From Opisthocomus hoazin (lineage: Eukaryota; Chordata; Aves; Opisthocomiformes; Opisthocomidae): a stretch of 64,000 nucleotides of DNA. This document shows positions 1-12,537 of this stretch, piece by piece. Below the pieces are notes generated by a model. The model did not search any database. It worked only from the letters and a program-made list of their open reading frames with translations, and was not told where the DNA came from. The translations under genes and the position numbers were made by a program. Location: assembly GCF_030867145.1 (NCBI RefSeq), contig NC_134415.1, positions 18,888,417 to 18,952,416 on the forward strand. The letters are read 5' to 3'. The first letter of the stretch is position 1. Each line of letters starts with the position of its first letter.

Positions 1-1087
1 AGGTGCACATATATTCCAATTTCTTGTGATAGCCAATGCCTAAAACATTGAGTTCACTGTTTTTAATCTGAATTGATTTGATGGCCAAGGTTGTGCTGAA
101 AATCCATGGCAAAGCGAAAAAAAAGAAACCAGATCTCCTAACTCTCACTGAATTAGTTTCTGAATTACAGTAACTGACGGTGTGATCCGTAACAGCGTTT
201 AACCACATAAAGAACAATTTAAGACAATTTTCCAGCTACTTGAGGAAAATAACTCAAATCTTATCTAATCCTAGAGACACATAGCTTGGACAGATCAGCA
301 ACACAAAATACCTAATCAACTGTGGCCTAGAAGAGGCAGGCCCTCCCCTCCTTCCTGAGTCCCCAGACACTATGGTGCATACTGTGAGCCCCTCTTGCCG
401 TGTCACTCCTTGCCACATGACTATTGTAGTCCTGGGCCCTTATTCTCAAAAGGAGAGTAGGAGGTGTCCACCAGGAATGGCCAACACCTGCTGATGGGCT
501 GTTCCACAGAAAGGTAGCCCTGGGTTCAATGCCCCTGAGGCTGAGGAGGGCCAGAAAGTGACTGTGCAAGAAGAATCCACTGGAACAGGCTGTTCTTCCA
601 CCTGAGTTGTCTGCATTCAAGTGCATGACTGAGATGTTGAAGCTCAGGAGCTGGTTTTTAGTTCTGCCTCACAAAAGCACCGAACTCTGTAATTGAGTTA
701 AACTACCAAGCAAAGGCAAGAGAGACAACTTCAGACACATTGCTCTCCTCAGCATTTCCTTCTGCGTCGCTCAGTGCTCTGAATACTGGGATGCCTGTTG
801 TCAGCCTCAACTTTAAATATCTGCCCATGTTTGTGCGATGTGTGGGACACCTCACTCAGCACCAGGGCTTCCCTTCCTGAAGGTGGGTACACACAGTTTA
901 GGTACTGAGTATCACAGCTCTCTAAACCTTTTTAAAGTGTGTCTTCTGAGATTCCTCAGTAACTAGGCACCATATTTCAGGTGCCCACAATCCTGCTTTG
1001 ATGTAGGCCATCTAGGAAGGACTAGATACACAGAGAAGATGTAGCACTTAATCATCGGGGCAAGCAGGAAGTCGCTATGGAAGAAAT
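1..1087. other. non-coding, nothing recognised
   Basis: I see no exon, repeat family or RNA gene in this kilobase. The one open frame of about 100 codons on the minus strand (327-626) has no family resemblance and no splice context. Confidence 0.6.
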
Positions 1088-1262
1088 GGCTGGACTAGTG
1101 ATCAGGGACTTAGAAAACCTTGATTCATGTTATTACTTCTTGCACAGCAAAGATATGTGCAAATGATGTCTCAACGCCTCAGTTCCTCCTCTGCAAAAGG
1201 AAGAAGAGTACTGGTGTGTCCTGTGTGAGAGCTGTGAGGATAAACTGAAGTGTGGAGACAGG
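1088..1262 (+). repeat. MIR-like SINE relic
   Basis: The stretch contains in order GACTTAGAAAACCTTGATTC, CTCAACGCCTCAGTTCCTCC, TCTGCAAAAGGAAGAAGAGT and GCTGTGAGGATAAACTGAA. These resemble the MIR blocks for the pre-core, CTCAGTTTCCTCATCTGTAAAATG, and the GAGGATTAAAT part. Spacing and order agree with MIR. Divergence is high, as expected for a CORE-SINE that predates amniote radiation. Confidence 0.5.
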
Positions 1263-4200
1263 ATGGAAACAAAGGTCAAAGGCAGAAGTGATAGTCTGGG
1301 CGATTATAAGTCAAGTTACAAGAACTACTCACATGCATAGGGAGAAATTACTGTGAACAAGCCCCACCTTGGATGAGGCTTTTTAATTTGTCCAGGCATT
1401 GTCATGTTGTAGCAGTTTATCTGCTTCTGGGGACATACCTAGCAAAATGACTAAATTCTTTGAGCTTTACAGGAAATAAGAATCCCCACTTTTGAGCTCT
1501 GCCTGCCTGAGCCCTTCCTGTCTGACCGTTATGATCATCTGCTCCTATCTGAGTCCCAGTAATCCTACACATCTTCTTATTTAAGCTACGGTTCTGACCC
1601 ACATCACCCTCAGGTTGCCTCCACATAAGGTATCTCTGTAGCAGAGAGGTCCGGGCTTTGTCAGATATAGCCATTTCACAGGTGATGTCAAAATGTTGAT
1701 CAGCAGAAAATTAGGATGTGTATGAGTACTTATTTCCTTATCAGGCACATGTTTCCAAGTCTCTTGAAATCAAAGTGTAAGAGCAATTTCATTGTTTGTT
1801 CATTATTAGAAAGAAAACTCATCATTCAGTACAAATGCTTATGTTTCTCAGAAGAGATCAAGTGTGGCTCTGTTTCTGGAAGGGATATGCCTAAAGGTTA
1901 GATGTCAGACAGCCAGTGAAAGCGACAAAGTAAATGGAGGGAGGGGAAAGGTAGGACAAAGATGACATTTTTCATCTGGACAGATAGAGAAAGTGAATAC
2001 CCAAGTACTTTTCTTCCACTTTAAAAGCTTGTATTTTGTTACAGAAACAAGGTTCTGGGAGAGGTCTGGAAGGAGAGACAACAGCCTTAGTCAGCAGAGA
2101 AGAGGGGAGGTGTTTCATGGTGAAAAAGGAAGCAGAAAGGTGAGGTCAGCAGAGTCTTTCCACCAGAGAGACTTCACTCACAGCATGCAGACTGCTGGCC
2201 TGCCCTTGCTGCTCATTTAGAGGAAACCACCAAACTTTAATAGCAGTCATCCGTTTTATAGGGGTGTCTTAAATGTATATGCTTATCACATTTTACAAAT
2301 GTGCTAGAAGATAACTAACGAACTCTAATGAACCTTGGCACAGTCAAGTATTCTCTTTCAAGATTCAGCTGGGTAAAAGTCACCGATTCTGAAAAATTAA
2401 GTGCTTGATCTAATAAGGCCCTGCATCCCCTCTCATTCTGAAGTTGAACTTAAGTGATCCTCAGATATTTTTTACCTATCATTTATGTGAGATCAATTCT
2501 GTCCTGTTGTTTCTAGTGCCCTACTTCAGTTCAGTTCTGTTGCAGCATAATTTTCTACACAATATTCACCTTATTCCTCCAGACAAGTCTTTAAAATAGT
2601 ATCTCTTTCTTCCACCATAAAATTGAAGTCCTGGAAGAATACGGTGCTCATTCTTGTAATTACGGGAAATCACAGTCACGTTACAGTAGCAGCAGAGCAG
2701 CAGCAGCATGCTGGCTGCCCTTGAAAGAGGGGCTCTAAGTGCACTTGGAATGAAGGAGATGAAGAATGTGATTAGTTCATCAATGGGAAAAAACTGGAAG
2801 ACCAGAAGAGTACAGGCACAAAACAAGTGCATGAAAGACAGAAGACTAGGATTATGTGTACAAGAATATCATGGGTTAGCCTGTTTTAAAGACGTTCAGA
2901 CCTGAATTCTTTATCTGAGCTACTGGTGGACAGTCCAAGGATGTTTGATACTTACCCAGATGGAAACCCTGATTCATTCTGCCAGTCCCTGACAGGAGCC
3001 CTGCAACCCAGACACACACAGCAGATCTGGGAGGTCCACAGTCACTGGTGTCATCCTATTTGAACTACTGGCACACTTGCATGGGCTGTTGTGGGGTGTA
3101 GCTTAGTTTTCAAGTCATACAATAGTTATCCCGGCCAGTGCATATCACTGTCTCTTTAAGGGAATCAATATCAGCAACCCCAAATATTTCAACCCCCACT
3201 CCTATAAATAACAGAAGAATCACTTGGAGCTCACATAGCTTCCTTTATATTTAACTAGTTGCCATAGAGTCTCTGCTGTAAAACTCTGATAGCTGTGGCT
3301 ACCGAGAGGATGTCTAACCTTTGTCAGTTGTGTTTCGCTCTCTGACTGGAAAAGAGAAATAAGGATATGAAATTAAGCTTCAAATAATTTTCTTGAAGCA
3401 TAGCTAGGACTATCTGATGAGGTCCTGTGCCTTTTTAGAAAGTACCAAGTCAGAAAAATTCCACTTTATGAACACTAGGAATGAAAAATTAAAGTACATG
3501 TTCAGGCAACCTTTACCCTGCCTCGCTTGTGCAGCCTCTGCTCTGGGAATAGCTCCCATACCGGAGGGTGTCTTTGAACTGCGCAGGGGGGTGGCTACCC
3601 TCACCCCGCAGCCAAATTCCTGGCGCACCTCACCCCCAGAACACCAGATCTCTCACATTTGATAAGCCCTGTGCTTCTTTTTTATAGTCTCTTCGCCTTT
3701 ATGCACTTGACTCACCTGCCATTAAGCTCATCATGCACAGACAGCTACAGGCCAGCTGTTGGCATCCTTACTGACAGGACCGATTCAATGCAGTGCTCAA
3801 GTGAGGTGTATAGGAGCTCTTGAGGATACACAAAGCCCTCCTTTGGTCAAATGAGGGTTCTGTCAAGGAATTTGCTCGCCCATTCACAGATGGGAATGGT
3901 CCATCCAGATCACCTTTTAACATGAATCACAGCTCTGTTGAACTGCTGTGACTAATCCTTCTGGCTAATCACACCTGGCACAGGCAAGGCAGTTAGATCA
4001 TTTGCACAGAATTCCAGTGCTATTGAAAGGGAAGGGCGAGTGTCAAGGTTTCACAGATATGTCCTTTAATCTTTTATTTCCTTTTTTTTCAGATGTGGGA
4101 GTTAAACCTGAAACATACATGAAGGGCATGAAATACCAGCAGTCAGCTTTAGCTCTGCATTAGTGATGCTTTTGCTCAGTCAATATAAGATCTGTCAATA

Positions 4201-5423
4201 AATTTACGAACTTCCCAGATGTGGGAGCTGGCCAAGGATCATGTCTCCCACTCTAGAAGTACTAACATGAAGCAGAAAGCTGACCTGGGAGACGCTAAAT
4301 CATCAAAGCTTCATCTTTGTGATGCAAGGATTAGAAGACCAGGGGAACTCAGGATGCCGTTTGAACTAGATGTACACAGGAATTCGAATTAACATGGTCT
4401 GAGGGCAGAAAGATTCTTTTTCTATTTTTTTTTTTTAATGAAAAGACCTAATCCCCAATAAGTCTACGGCAAACCATTTCTCAGCACTACTGTCTCGGAA
4501 GGAGTGTTGAACCATTTGTCTCTTAAAAGTATGCATCAGTTTTTATGTAAAAATAAACCTTTGGATGGCTTTCATGATTTAATGAGAATGCAATACGAAA
4601 GAGGATGAAATGTACCTGTACTTATGACAGTCCTTCACTATTTTAGAGTTCACCCTGCTTTAGAAGAAACTGCATTTAAACCATATGAATGGTAGTTTAG
4701 GTTTTCTCTGTAGTACGTCAGTGAGCACTTTGGAAGCTCTGGGCTAAAGAAATTATAAATGAAACCAACTGTTCAGAACAGTAAAAATAGCCTCTTGCTC
4801 TGCTGTGTTTCCATCACCTGGCTGCTTGCTGTAGGCCTTTTTCTTATGAGTCACTGTGAGCAGGCAGTTTGCTCAGCTGAATTACCTACTAGAGCTCAGG
4901 TTGTGTTGTGAGCAACGTGTGTTATAAATGAAGTTATAGGCAATGTGATGCAACCAAATATTTGCATACCACTGAGGTATGTGCTCTATAAATACATAAA
5001 AGCAAATAGACATGATGTTTTCCCTGCGGTCACATTGGTTATTTACTGTAGCAGGTGTCAGCCTCTTGAGCAATTAAGATACCAACTAGGTTTAGAGATG
5101 GCTTGTATTTATTTATGTCTGTCAGGTATGCGGGTAATATTGAGAAGTACTTACTGTAAAAGGGCATTAGCCAGCATCGTCTTTTCCAAGCTAAGTTTGC
5201 TGTATGACAGCAACACCCCTCCTGAGCTGTTCTGATATTTCAGGTTTTTTATTAGCACAGAAAAGAACATTCAGGTGCTGTTACTATTTTCCAGCTTTTG
5301 CAGGCATATAACAAAAAGCAGGAAGAAAACTAAGATTATTACAGGGAAATTGTTAATGAAGTAATATAAACACCTTTTCAGAAAATACAGAAGTTTGAGG
5401 TTAGAGCAAAAGACAAAGAGCCA
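1263..5423. other. non-coding, nothing recognised
   Basis: AT-rich single-copy-looking DNA with frequent stops. It contains a T12 run near 4425. No coding, RNA or repeat feature can be supported. Confidence 0.6.
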
Positions 5424-5485
5424 GGCCTCCTGGGCTTTGTTCTCTGGTCTGCTGCTAATGCCGAGCATCCTTGGACAAACCCCTT
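5424..5485 (+). repeat. possible MIR-like SINE relic
   Basis: The run GCCTCCTGGGCTTTGTTCTC, then TGGTCTGCTGCTAATGCCGA and CATCCTTGGACAAACC, follows the MIR order CTCCTGGGTTCGAATCC, CTCTGCCACTTACTAG and CCTTGGGCAAGTC. The similarity is degraded, and only a masking search can confirm it. Confidence 0.35.
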
Positions 5486-8400
5486 GCCAAGGTCCTAGGG
5501 CGAGCTCCTGAAAACACAGCCCTGCTTTTACATCCTCCTCTCTTCTGCCAGCAAGGGTGCATCTCAGAGACACAGAATAGATTATTCCTGGTATAATACT
5601 ATGAGATCATCTGAAGAAAAGGACTGGATAAATGCAGTGTATTGTTAGAAAAGAAATACGTGCGTATGCTCACGACTTTGCTTCTTCGACATTCCCCCTC
5701 CAACACAATAAAGAAGCAACAAACACAACAGAACACTACAGACACTAAAATCATCTGAGGCAACTCTGAACACACTACAGAGTTATCAGCACTCACAATT
5801 TCTTTCCTATTTATCACATTTCAAAGTAGAATCACATTTTAAAGCACCACATGGAGCTGGTCAGTGGCTGAAGTACTTCGACTGATTAAGTTCTAATTGC
5901 ATATTAACTCTCTAAAACACATTTTAATATCATAAAGGCTGATTGCAGACTTCATTTTAAGGACCTTCTAGCTAGTATCAGAACAGAAAGTAGAGCTGTT
6001 TTCCCAGCTCGCTCCATGGTAAGCAAAGGACAGTAAGAACCTGTTTGACTACTACACACTTTTAATCTGAGATTTTGGGGTGTATCTGGATGCCAGGCAA
6101 TCTTTTTTCAAAACTGGATTGGTCCAACTTTTGTTCAGTCAAACTGAAAAAGAAAAGAAAGGGAGAAAATGACAATGCTCCCCAGCTAAGCTGCAGAGGT
6201 GACGTCCTGCAGAAATAATTCACTACCAGGTTGCATCTGCCCTGGGAAAGATTTAAGCTTCTCTTCTGAAGGATGTGTGCCAGCATCTTGTATTATTACA
6301 GTATAGAAAGATCTCCATAGGCTTAAGTAGGAGATAAAGTGGTTGCGCTAAGATGAAATTCTTCAGCTTGATTATAACAGAAGTTGAGCAAGGGAATTGC
6401 TACAATCTCTTCTGCCATCATTATCTATTAATTTATAAACATGGATTCCTCAAAACATTTTGTCTAATGCTTTTCAGCAGTAAACATTTAAATCCAAGGG
6501 AAGATGAAGCCTTTTGTGAGCAAAGTGGACAAAGAGAGATTCAAGCAGCAAAAGATTCACAGAAATCACTTTCCAACCCATTAGCTGGAGCACAAAACCT
6601 TCATGAATGAGTTAAAAGAGAATAAACATGGGCTTCCTAACATCTCATGGTGGCATCCATTCACAAGCTCTGTTGTGGCTGACAGCTGTCCCTCTTCCCT
6701 CAGGTTTCCTCTTGTACTACTTCATTAGGCCATACACTGACTTCCAAGCTGTGATCTACCACTCATGGCACTCTGATCAACACTTGGATTATCAGATATA
6801 ACTTCAATGATATATAAATTAGTTGTATCTATTTCGTGTGTTCAATAGAGGGGCACACCTAAAACAAGACAGACCACCAGCGCCCTTTCCATTAACAGTA
6901 CGTGTTTGATCAAAGATCACAAAGCCTACATGACAGAGTAAGTTTGGTCTCTATTCATTCCCAGTGAGCTGAAGTTCAAAGCAGTCCATCGAGAGCAATA
7001 AAGTTTGCAGGGTTCCTTTGAGTTCTCCAGTCAGTGGCTTCTTCTCTGGGGCCTCCTTTGCAAACAGATTTTAACTTACCTCACAAAGCACAGTGGTTTC
7101 CTAACAGCAGTGTAAATTGCATGTGGCAGTTTTAGAAAGCTTTACGGAGTAGCTTTTAGATATCTTTCAGATCCTCCTTCTCTTCCCAAACAGAAAAGAA
7201 GGCAATTATCTTCTTTCACTAGAAGCAAGACAGAGCTTAAACTAGGCACTCTCTGGCAGACGGAAAGAGTTAACAAAGCAGGTCCTCATTTCCTACCAAG
7301 GCTAACTTGATACCTGAAGTGATGGTGGCATGTGGGAAAGGGGACTGCTGAGAACTCCACAGTGGCGGAGGCAGTGCTGATGATGCAAGAGTCTAGGAAT
7401 ACAGGAGAAACTTTGGATTTTTTAACACAGATGTGCAGTTTCCATAAGTGAATGCCATCTATGTCTGAATAAGGTATATATTGCCTGCATTTCTGTTTCA
7501 AAATACTTAGAAAGCTTTTTTCCTTCTGTTTCAAAATACCTATAAAACCTCCCTCAGCTCCCCTCTGTCTGTGCTGGGCTGGAGCAGTTCGCTCCTATCC
7601 TCACAGCCCAGAGCTGTGACTCTGACCGAGACAGGGCTGGAGCTGCCAGACCTGCTTCAGACCTCCAGGACCGGGAGCCAGCAGAGAAGTGTCTGGCAGT
7701 GACAGCGCAGCATTCAGCTGTGCAACACTCCTATTCTCCTAATGCATTTCACACTCAGCAGACTGAATTGCTTTGGTCTTCTCATTTATTTTTCTTCCAG
7801 TAAACAAAACAACTTTTTTCCCCCTTTTCCTTGACAAAGACTTTTGCCATATGCTCCAAATCAATTGCAACCTTTTTGATGCTTTGTTACCGCCCACATT
7901 TTGGGCTGCATTCAAAAAAAAAAAAAAAAAGCAGCTTAAACGTTTCTGTTTCTGCTCCAACCAAACTAAAATTGAAACATTCTGTTCATTAATTCAAGGG
8001 TTAATGTGTCCTATCACTCCTCTCTTACTCTGCATATGAGCAACTTCTTAACTAGAACTGAACCAATTCCTTGCTGTAACATATCTATCTGACATATTTT
8101 TGTCTTTCTGTGTGGATAGTTGTCATGAACAGAAAGGAATTTGCTCATATTCATTCACAGACCAACATTATTTATTGATTTAAGATATATTTTCCCAATT
8201 ATCTTCATTTGATTTAATGCTGCATGTCATGCAGTTCTGTCTCTTCCTATGTGGTGCTACTAGCCCTTGTGTACCCACACAGTCAGCTGCACCAGGGGCT
8301 GATCTGGGAAGAAACAAAACCTTGTTATTGGTAATACTCATTTTGAGCAGGGGCAGTTCCCATGTGAGCATCCCCTAGTGAGCATCACCGTGGCCCAAAG

Positions 8401-11400
8401 GACGGGCAGAGGAGGGGTGCCCTCTTCTTTCAGCAGCAGTGGGGTCTTAGATGAACTTCAGCTTCTGCATGATTGTGGCAAATAGTTTTTGGGCTATGTT
8501 ATTCTAGGTGTTACTTAGGGCATAAGGCATCCGTATACTATACTAACTCCTAATGAGGACATATCTAAAGCAGTAGAACAGTCCTACATTCAGGTATGGC
8601 AAAATACCTATTAACTAACTGCACTGACAAAAGCGCTTTGTTTGGAGAATAAATACTTCAGGATGTGATTTATTTAGAGGGATAGGAATAAGAAGGCAAA
8701 TATTCAGAGCATGAAAACTTCATTGCTTAGGTTTGACCCAAGTTTTCTATTATCTCCACTACCCCACTTCATTCCTTCCCCCTCTTCTTCCAAGGGTACA
8801 GGCCGCTGGGGACGTCACTCTGTACCTGGGGATGGGAAGCAGCGATGCCAGTGCATTCCCTCATGCTGTGTACCTTGGTGTACCATGAGTATTGCTTTGT
8901 ATTTCCCAGCTGAAATGTGTTTTACAGGTAGCTGGCTACTATTTTTCAAACTGGTTTCACTGAAACCTTCCAGTTATTTGATATGTTTGAGTGTTTTCAG
9001 TCCCCGTCTGCAGTTGTTCCAGGAATGGAGAGTTGCATTTTCAAGTTCTATATCCATTTTTTGTTCATCTGATATTTGCTGCAAATTGACTTTGTTTCTA
9101 TTAAACTACTTGAATTTGCTGGTAAGAATTTTCACGGAAAGCAAAAGAGAAGGGATGCAAGCCCAGAAGAAAGAATGAAAGATAAAATCACACCTCTATT
9201 GATATAGACACAGTTAAAACAGAACAGCAAAAAGCGGGGGGGGGGAAGAAAATTAATCCTTTGGGTCATCTAGTTTATTTAATTCAGTGAATTAGTTTAC
9301 GCCCATAAGATATGTCTCCGTGAGGAAGACTGTCAGTATAGCTATCCTGGTATAATTATATTCATGGACAAAATCAATTTAAATGTCGAAATGACAAGCC
9401 AAAGCACATTTTTCCTCTACTGCTCCAGGCCTGCTTTTGCTTTATAAGAGCATGAGCAGCCAAAGTAACCTAACTTAGTTTAATTTACATCATGTGGTAG
9501 AAAAGTGTTTCTGTCACCTTTTAAATCATTGAAGTTTTTTAATAGCCTTAGTACTTGCCTTAGGTAAAATACATTAAATACTTTCCTTATGTTAGTCCTC
9601 AAAGACAGCACAGGAAAGTTATATGACTGCAAACAGAAGAAAGCAGTTCTGAAAGAAAGGAAAAAGTGAGCCATTCACTGGAAAATTTGAGAACAGCTGA
9701 ATATGATAGATAACACCTCAGGAGGAGATGTGAATTCTCCCCACCTCTTCTCTTCAGCTCAACACCCGTCTTAGCCCTGTTGATCCCGTGGAGCTAAAGC
9801 CTACAAACCAGACTGATTATCTTTCTCTTGCTGTCTGGAGTGTTATGAGTTAGGTTATTGATGTTTGTATAGTATGTTAAATTCTGTAGACACAGGCCCC
9901 ATAGAAGTATTACCACTTCAAAGAGGTCAGCATCTCAAAAAAAGGATGAGCTGAAATGACAGGAGGCAGTGGGGTGAATCTGCACTCATCTGAGTGAGCA
10001 AAGGCAGACAGTATTCGGATTCACTTCAGATTATTACATTTATAAGGCACAAAGCCCTGAGTGGCCATACTCATTGATTTCAGTTCAGTATTTGTTTCCA
10101 ATGGCTGTTTCTATAAATCTGCAATTTACAGAAGGCAAAGACTAAATATTCAGTCTGATGGTTTCATGGCTTGAGGTTTAACTCAGTATTACAGCTCAGT
10201 CTCCTAAGGGCTTTATTCCACAAATGTCTCAAGAATGCACCATGTCCTTAAGGCAATTTGCACATTGTAAGTACAGATGCACTGCACAAGTGTAAAGAGG
10301 GAGCTACGCCAGTGTCAGATCATGCTTGCCATTTTCTGGATTCAAATTTAAAAAATTTGGTCTACCCTAGACAGGTTATAAATACATTGATCAGAGGTGC
10401 GATATCTTGTTTTTTACCAGGCAAATGCTTATGCCATTGGAAGCCCTAGATAAAGTTGCCTGACACTAATATAAACTATATTGCTTCTCAAGCCAAAATT
10501 AACTGTGCAGCACTTTCAGCTGATATCTTTATACTTGTGATAAAGTGTGGGGAAAGGTTGCTTGCTTTGACTATACACATACAGTAAAAGCTGCAAAACT
10601 TCCTAGCACCAAGAAGGCTTTGCTCGTTGAACCTCCTCTTCCTCAATGCTATGCTTGTTATTCTGGTGAGATTTATTTTCTTCAGTGTAGATAAGGTTTT
10701 ATCATCCTTCTCTTGAGTGCCAAATGGAGGGGCAATTGCAATTAACTCTTTGTTGGCTGAAGGCAGACACAGGGTGTGTCCCTACAATTTCCAATTTTTC
10801 ATAAGCATGAAAGCTGCAGAAGGAAATGGGTCTGTTTGCCTGCTCTGTAAGCAATAACAAACATGGAAGAGGAATGCTGTTTATTTGGTGCAGCTGGAAA
10901 GAATGAAGATGATCTTCCTTTATCCCTTTCAGGAATTCCACTGTTAGGTAACAAGAAAACTATGCTAATAATTTTCCACCTAAGTAAGCAAGCATTTCAC
11001 CACTGATGCTGCAGCTGGCTTCTCTATTGGTGCCAAGTTGCACAGGTAATGGATGAAGCTCCTACAGTGATCCCAGATCCACAGAGAAACTTGTCTGCCT
11101 AACTGCACTATAGACATTAAAGCATTGAAGATGCTGAGTAGAGGAATACTCAGCTCTCACTTTTTTTTTTAACAGGGCTAACATAATTCAAGTGTTTAGC
11201 TTTACGACTCGATCCATTGCTGGACTGTATTCCTGCTCTTGCTTAGACTACATTCCTTTTTACACAATTAGATACAAAACTTGCGTTTCTCCTCTTCAGG
11301 ATGTGATTTTCAGAAGTAATGTTTTTAGGTTCTTTACTCAATTCTTCGGTTGCATTGGACTTGGGGACTTGGGGCTGGGTGTTGCTCTCAGTGTCAGGAG

Positions 11401-12503
11401 AGCTGGACATTAGAGACTACAGTATGAAGTAGCATTCTCTTTTGTAGATTTAGCCCTAGCCTGCTAGCAATGATGAACTTGTCTCTAGACATTTGGGTGC
11501 AGATGGTCCCCAAGCTGGCCTGCTTGCTCCCCAGCCTGCCTGGAGGTGAGCTGGTTCTGATGCAGAAGTAATGGCCTTAGCGTGGCACTTCTATCTGAGT
11601 ACTGATCCTCTGCCTCTCAGCAAGGCATATGTGCTCAGGGGCAGGACCACGGTAACATGACTGCATGGTTTCTGGTTTGGATCTGGCAGCCAGGAGAGAC
11701 CATGGGGATAGCAGATGTGTGGATGTTTGCACTGGACTGAAGCTGTGCTTCAGTTTCATCAATAAAGGATTCAGTTTTGGAGACACCTGAGGAGACTAAC
11801 AGAGGTAGTTTGGTTTCGGACAGATAGAGAGTGTTTTAGACCATGACTATGGAAAAGCTGTGGTGTGGGGTAATGCATTCAGTAGACCAACCCATGAGCT
11901 AGTCATGTGGGCACCCCTGTCATAAGACTGAGGTGTGGAAGTCTAATAGTGAGTTATGTGAGTACCACTGGAATTTCCAAAGGGATTTTAATAGAGGTCC
12001 TGAAGAAAAGGATCATTGTAGGCAGGAAACAGTGCTAATCATGAAAGGTTCTTTGTCACTGCAGAAGATGAAACAGCAATAAAGTTTCAGGAACCTGAGA
12101 TATTCCTTATAGCTCTGTTGTGAATGGCTAAGGATGGAAGAGGGAAGCTGCAAGAGGAAATGCTGAGGGGCTCTGTCATTCACTTTAACATGCAAAAAAC
12201 CTGGTTTGTGGCTCATAACCTTGGCTTGGTATTTCTGCAGTTGCAGGAATCCCTGTAAGACACCTCTCCTCCAAGAGACTCCACACGCCATCTGCTCCAT
12301 GCCCTGCCACAGACCACAAATCTCTCTACCATACCAGATAGTAGAGTTCTGTAGGGAAAGCTACTACACAAACTGTGCCATAGGAAGACATCAGGGTATC
12401 AAAGGGTGTGACTAGTGCCCTGCATTATTGCCCTACAAAGGATACATTTGATAAATGATATGCAGAATATTTAGGAGTGTGGCCTTACGTTGCAGGAGAA
12501 GAC
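5486..12503. other. non-coding, nothing recognised
   Basis: It holds an A17 run (7914-7930), a G10 run (9236-9245) and a locally GC-richer patch at about 7550-7730 without clear CpG enrichment. An open frame of 155 codons at 8711-9178 is the longest here, but its composition and lack of resemblance argue against a gene. Confidence 0.6.
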
Positions 12504-12537
12504 TAGATAGATAGATAGATAGATAGACAGATAGATA
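12504..12537 (+). repeat. (GATA)n microsatellite
   Basis: Eight tetranucleotide units of TAGA/GATA with one interruption (GACA). It lies in unannotated DNA and is long enough to be length-variable. Confidence 0.95.

Noticed and set aside
7550..7730. A GC-richer patch that might be a promoter or first exon
   Set aside because: Few CpG dinucleotides, no open frame with splice sites, and no K2P first-exon signature on either strand.
8711..9178. A 155-codon open frame on the plus strand
   Set aside because: No recognisable domain, no upstream or downstream splice context, and a low-complexity Ser/Pro/Leu/Phe composition typical of AT-rich chance frames.
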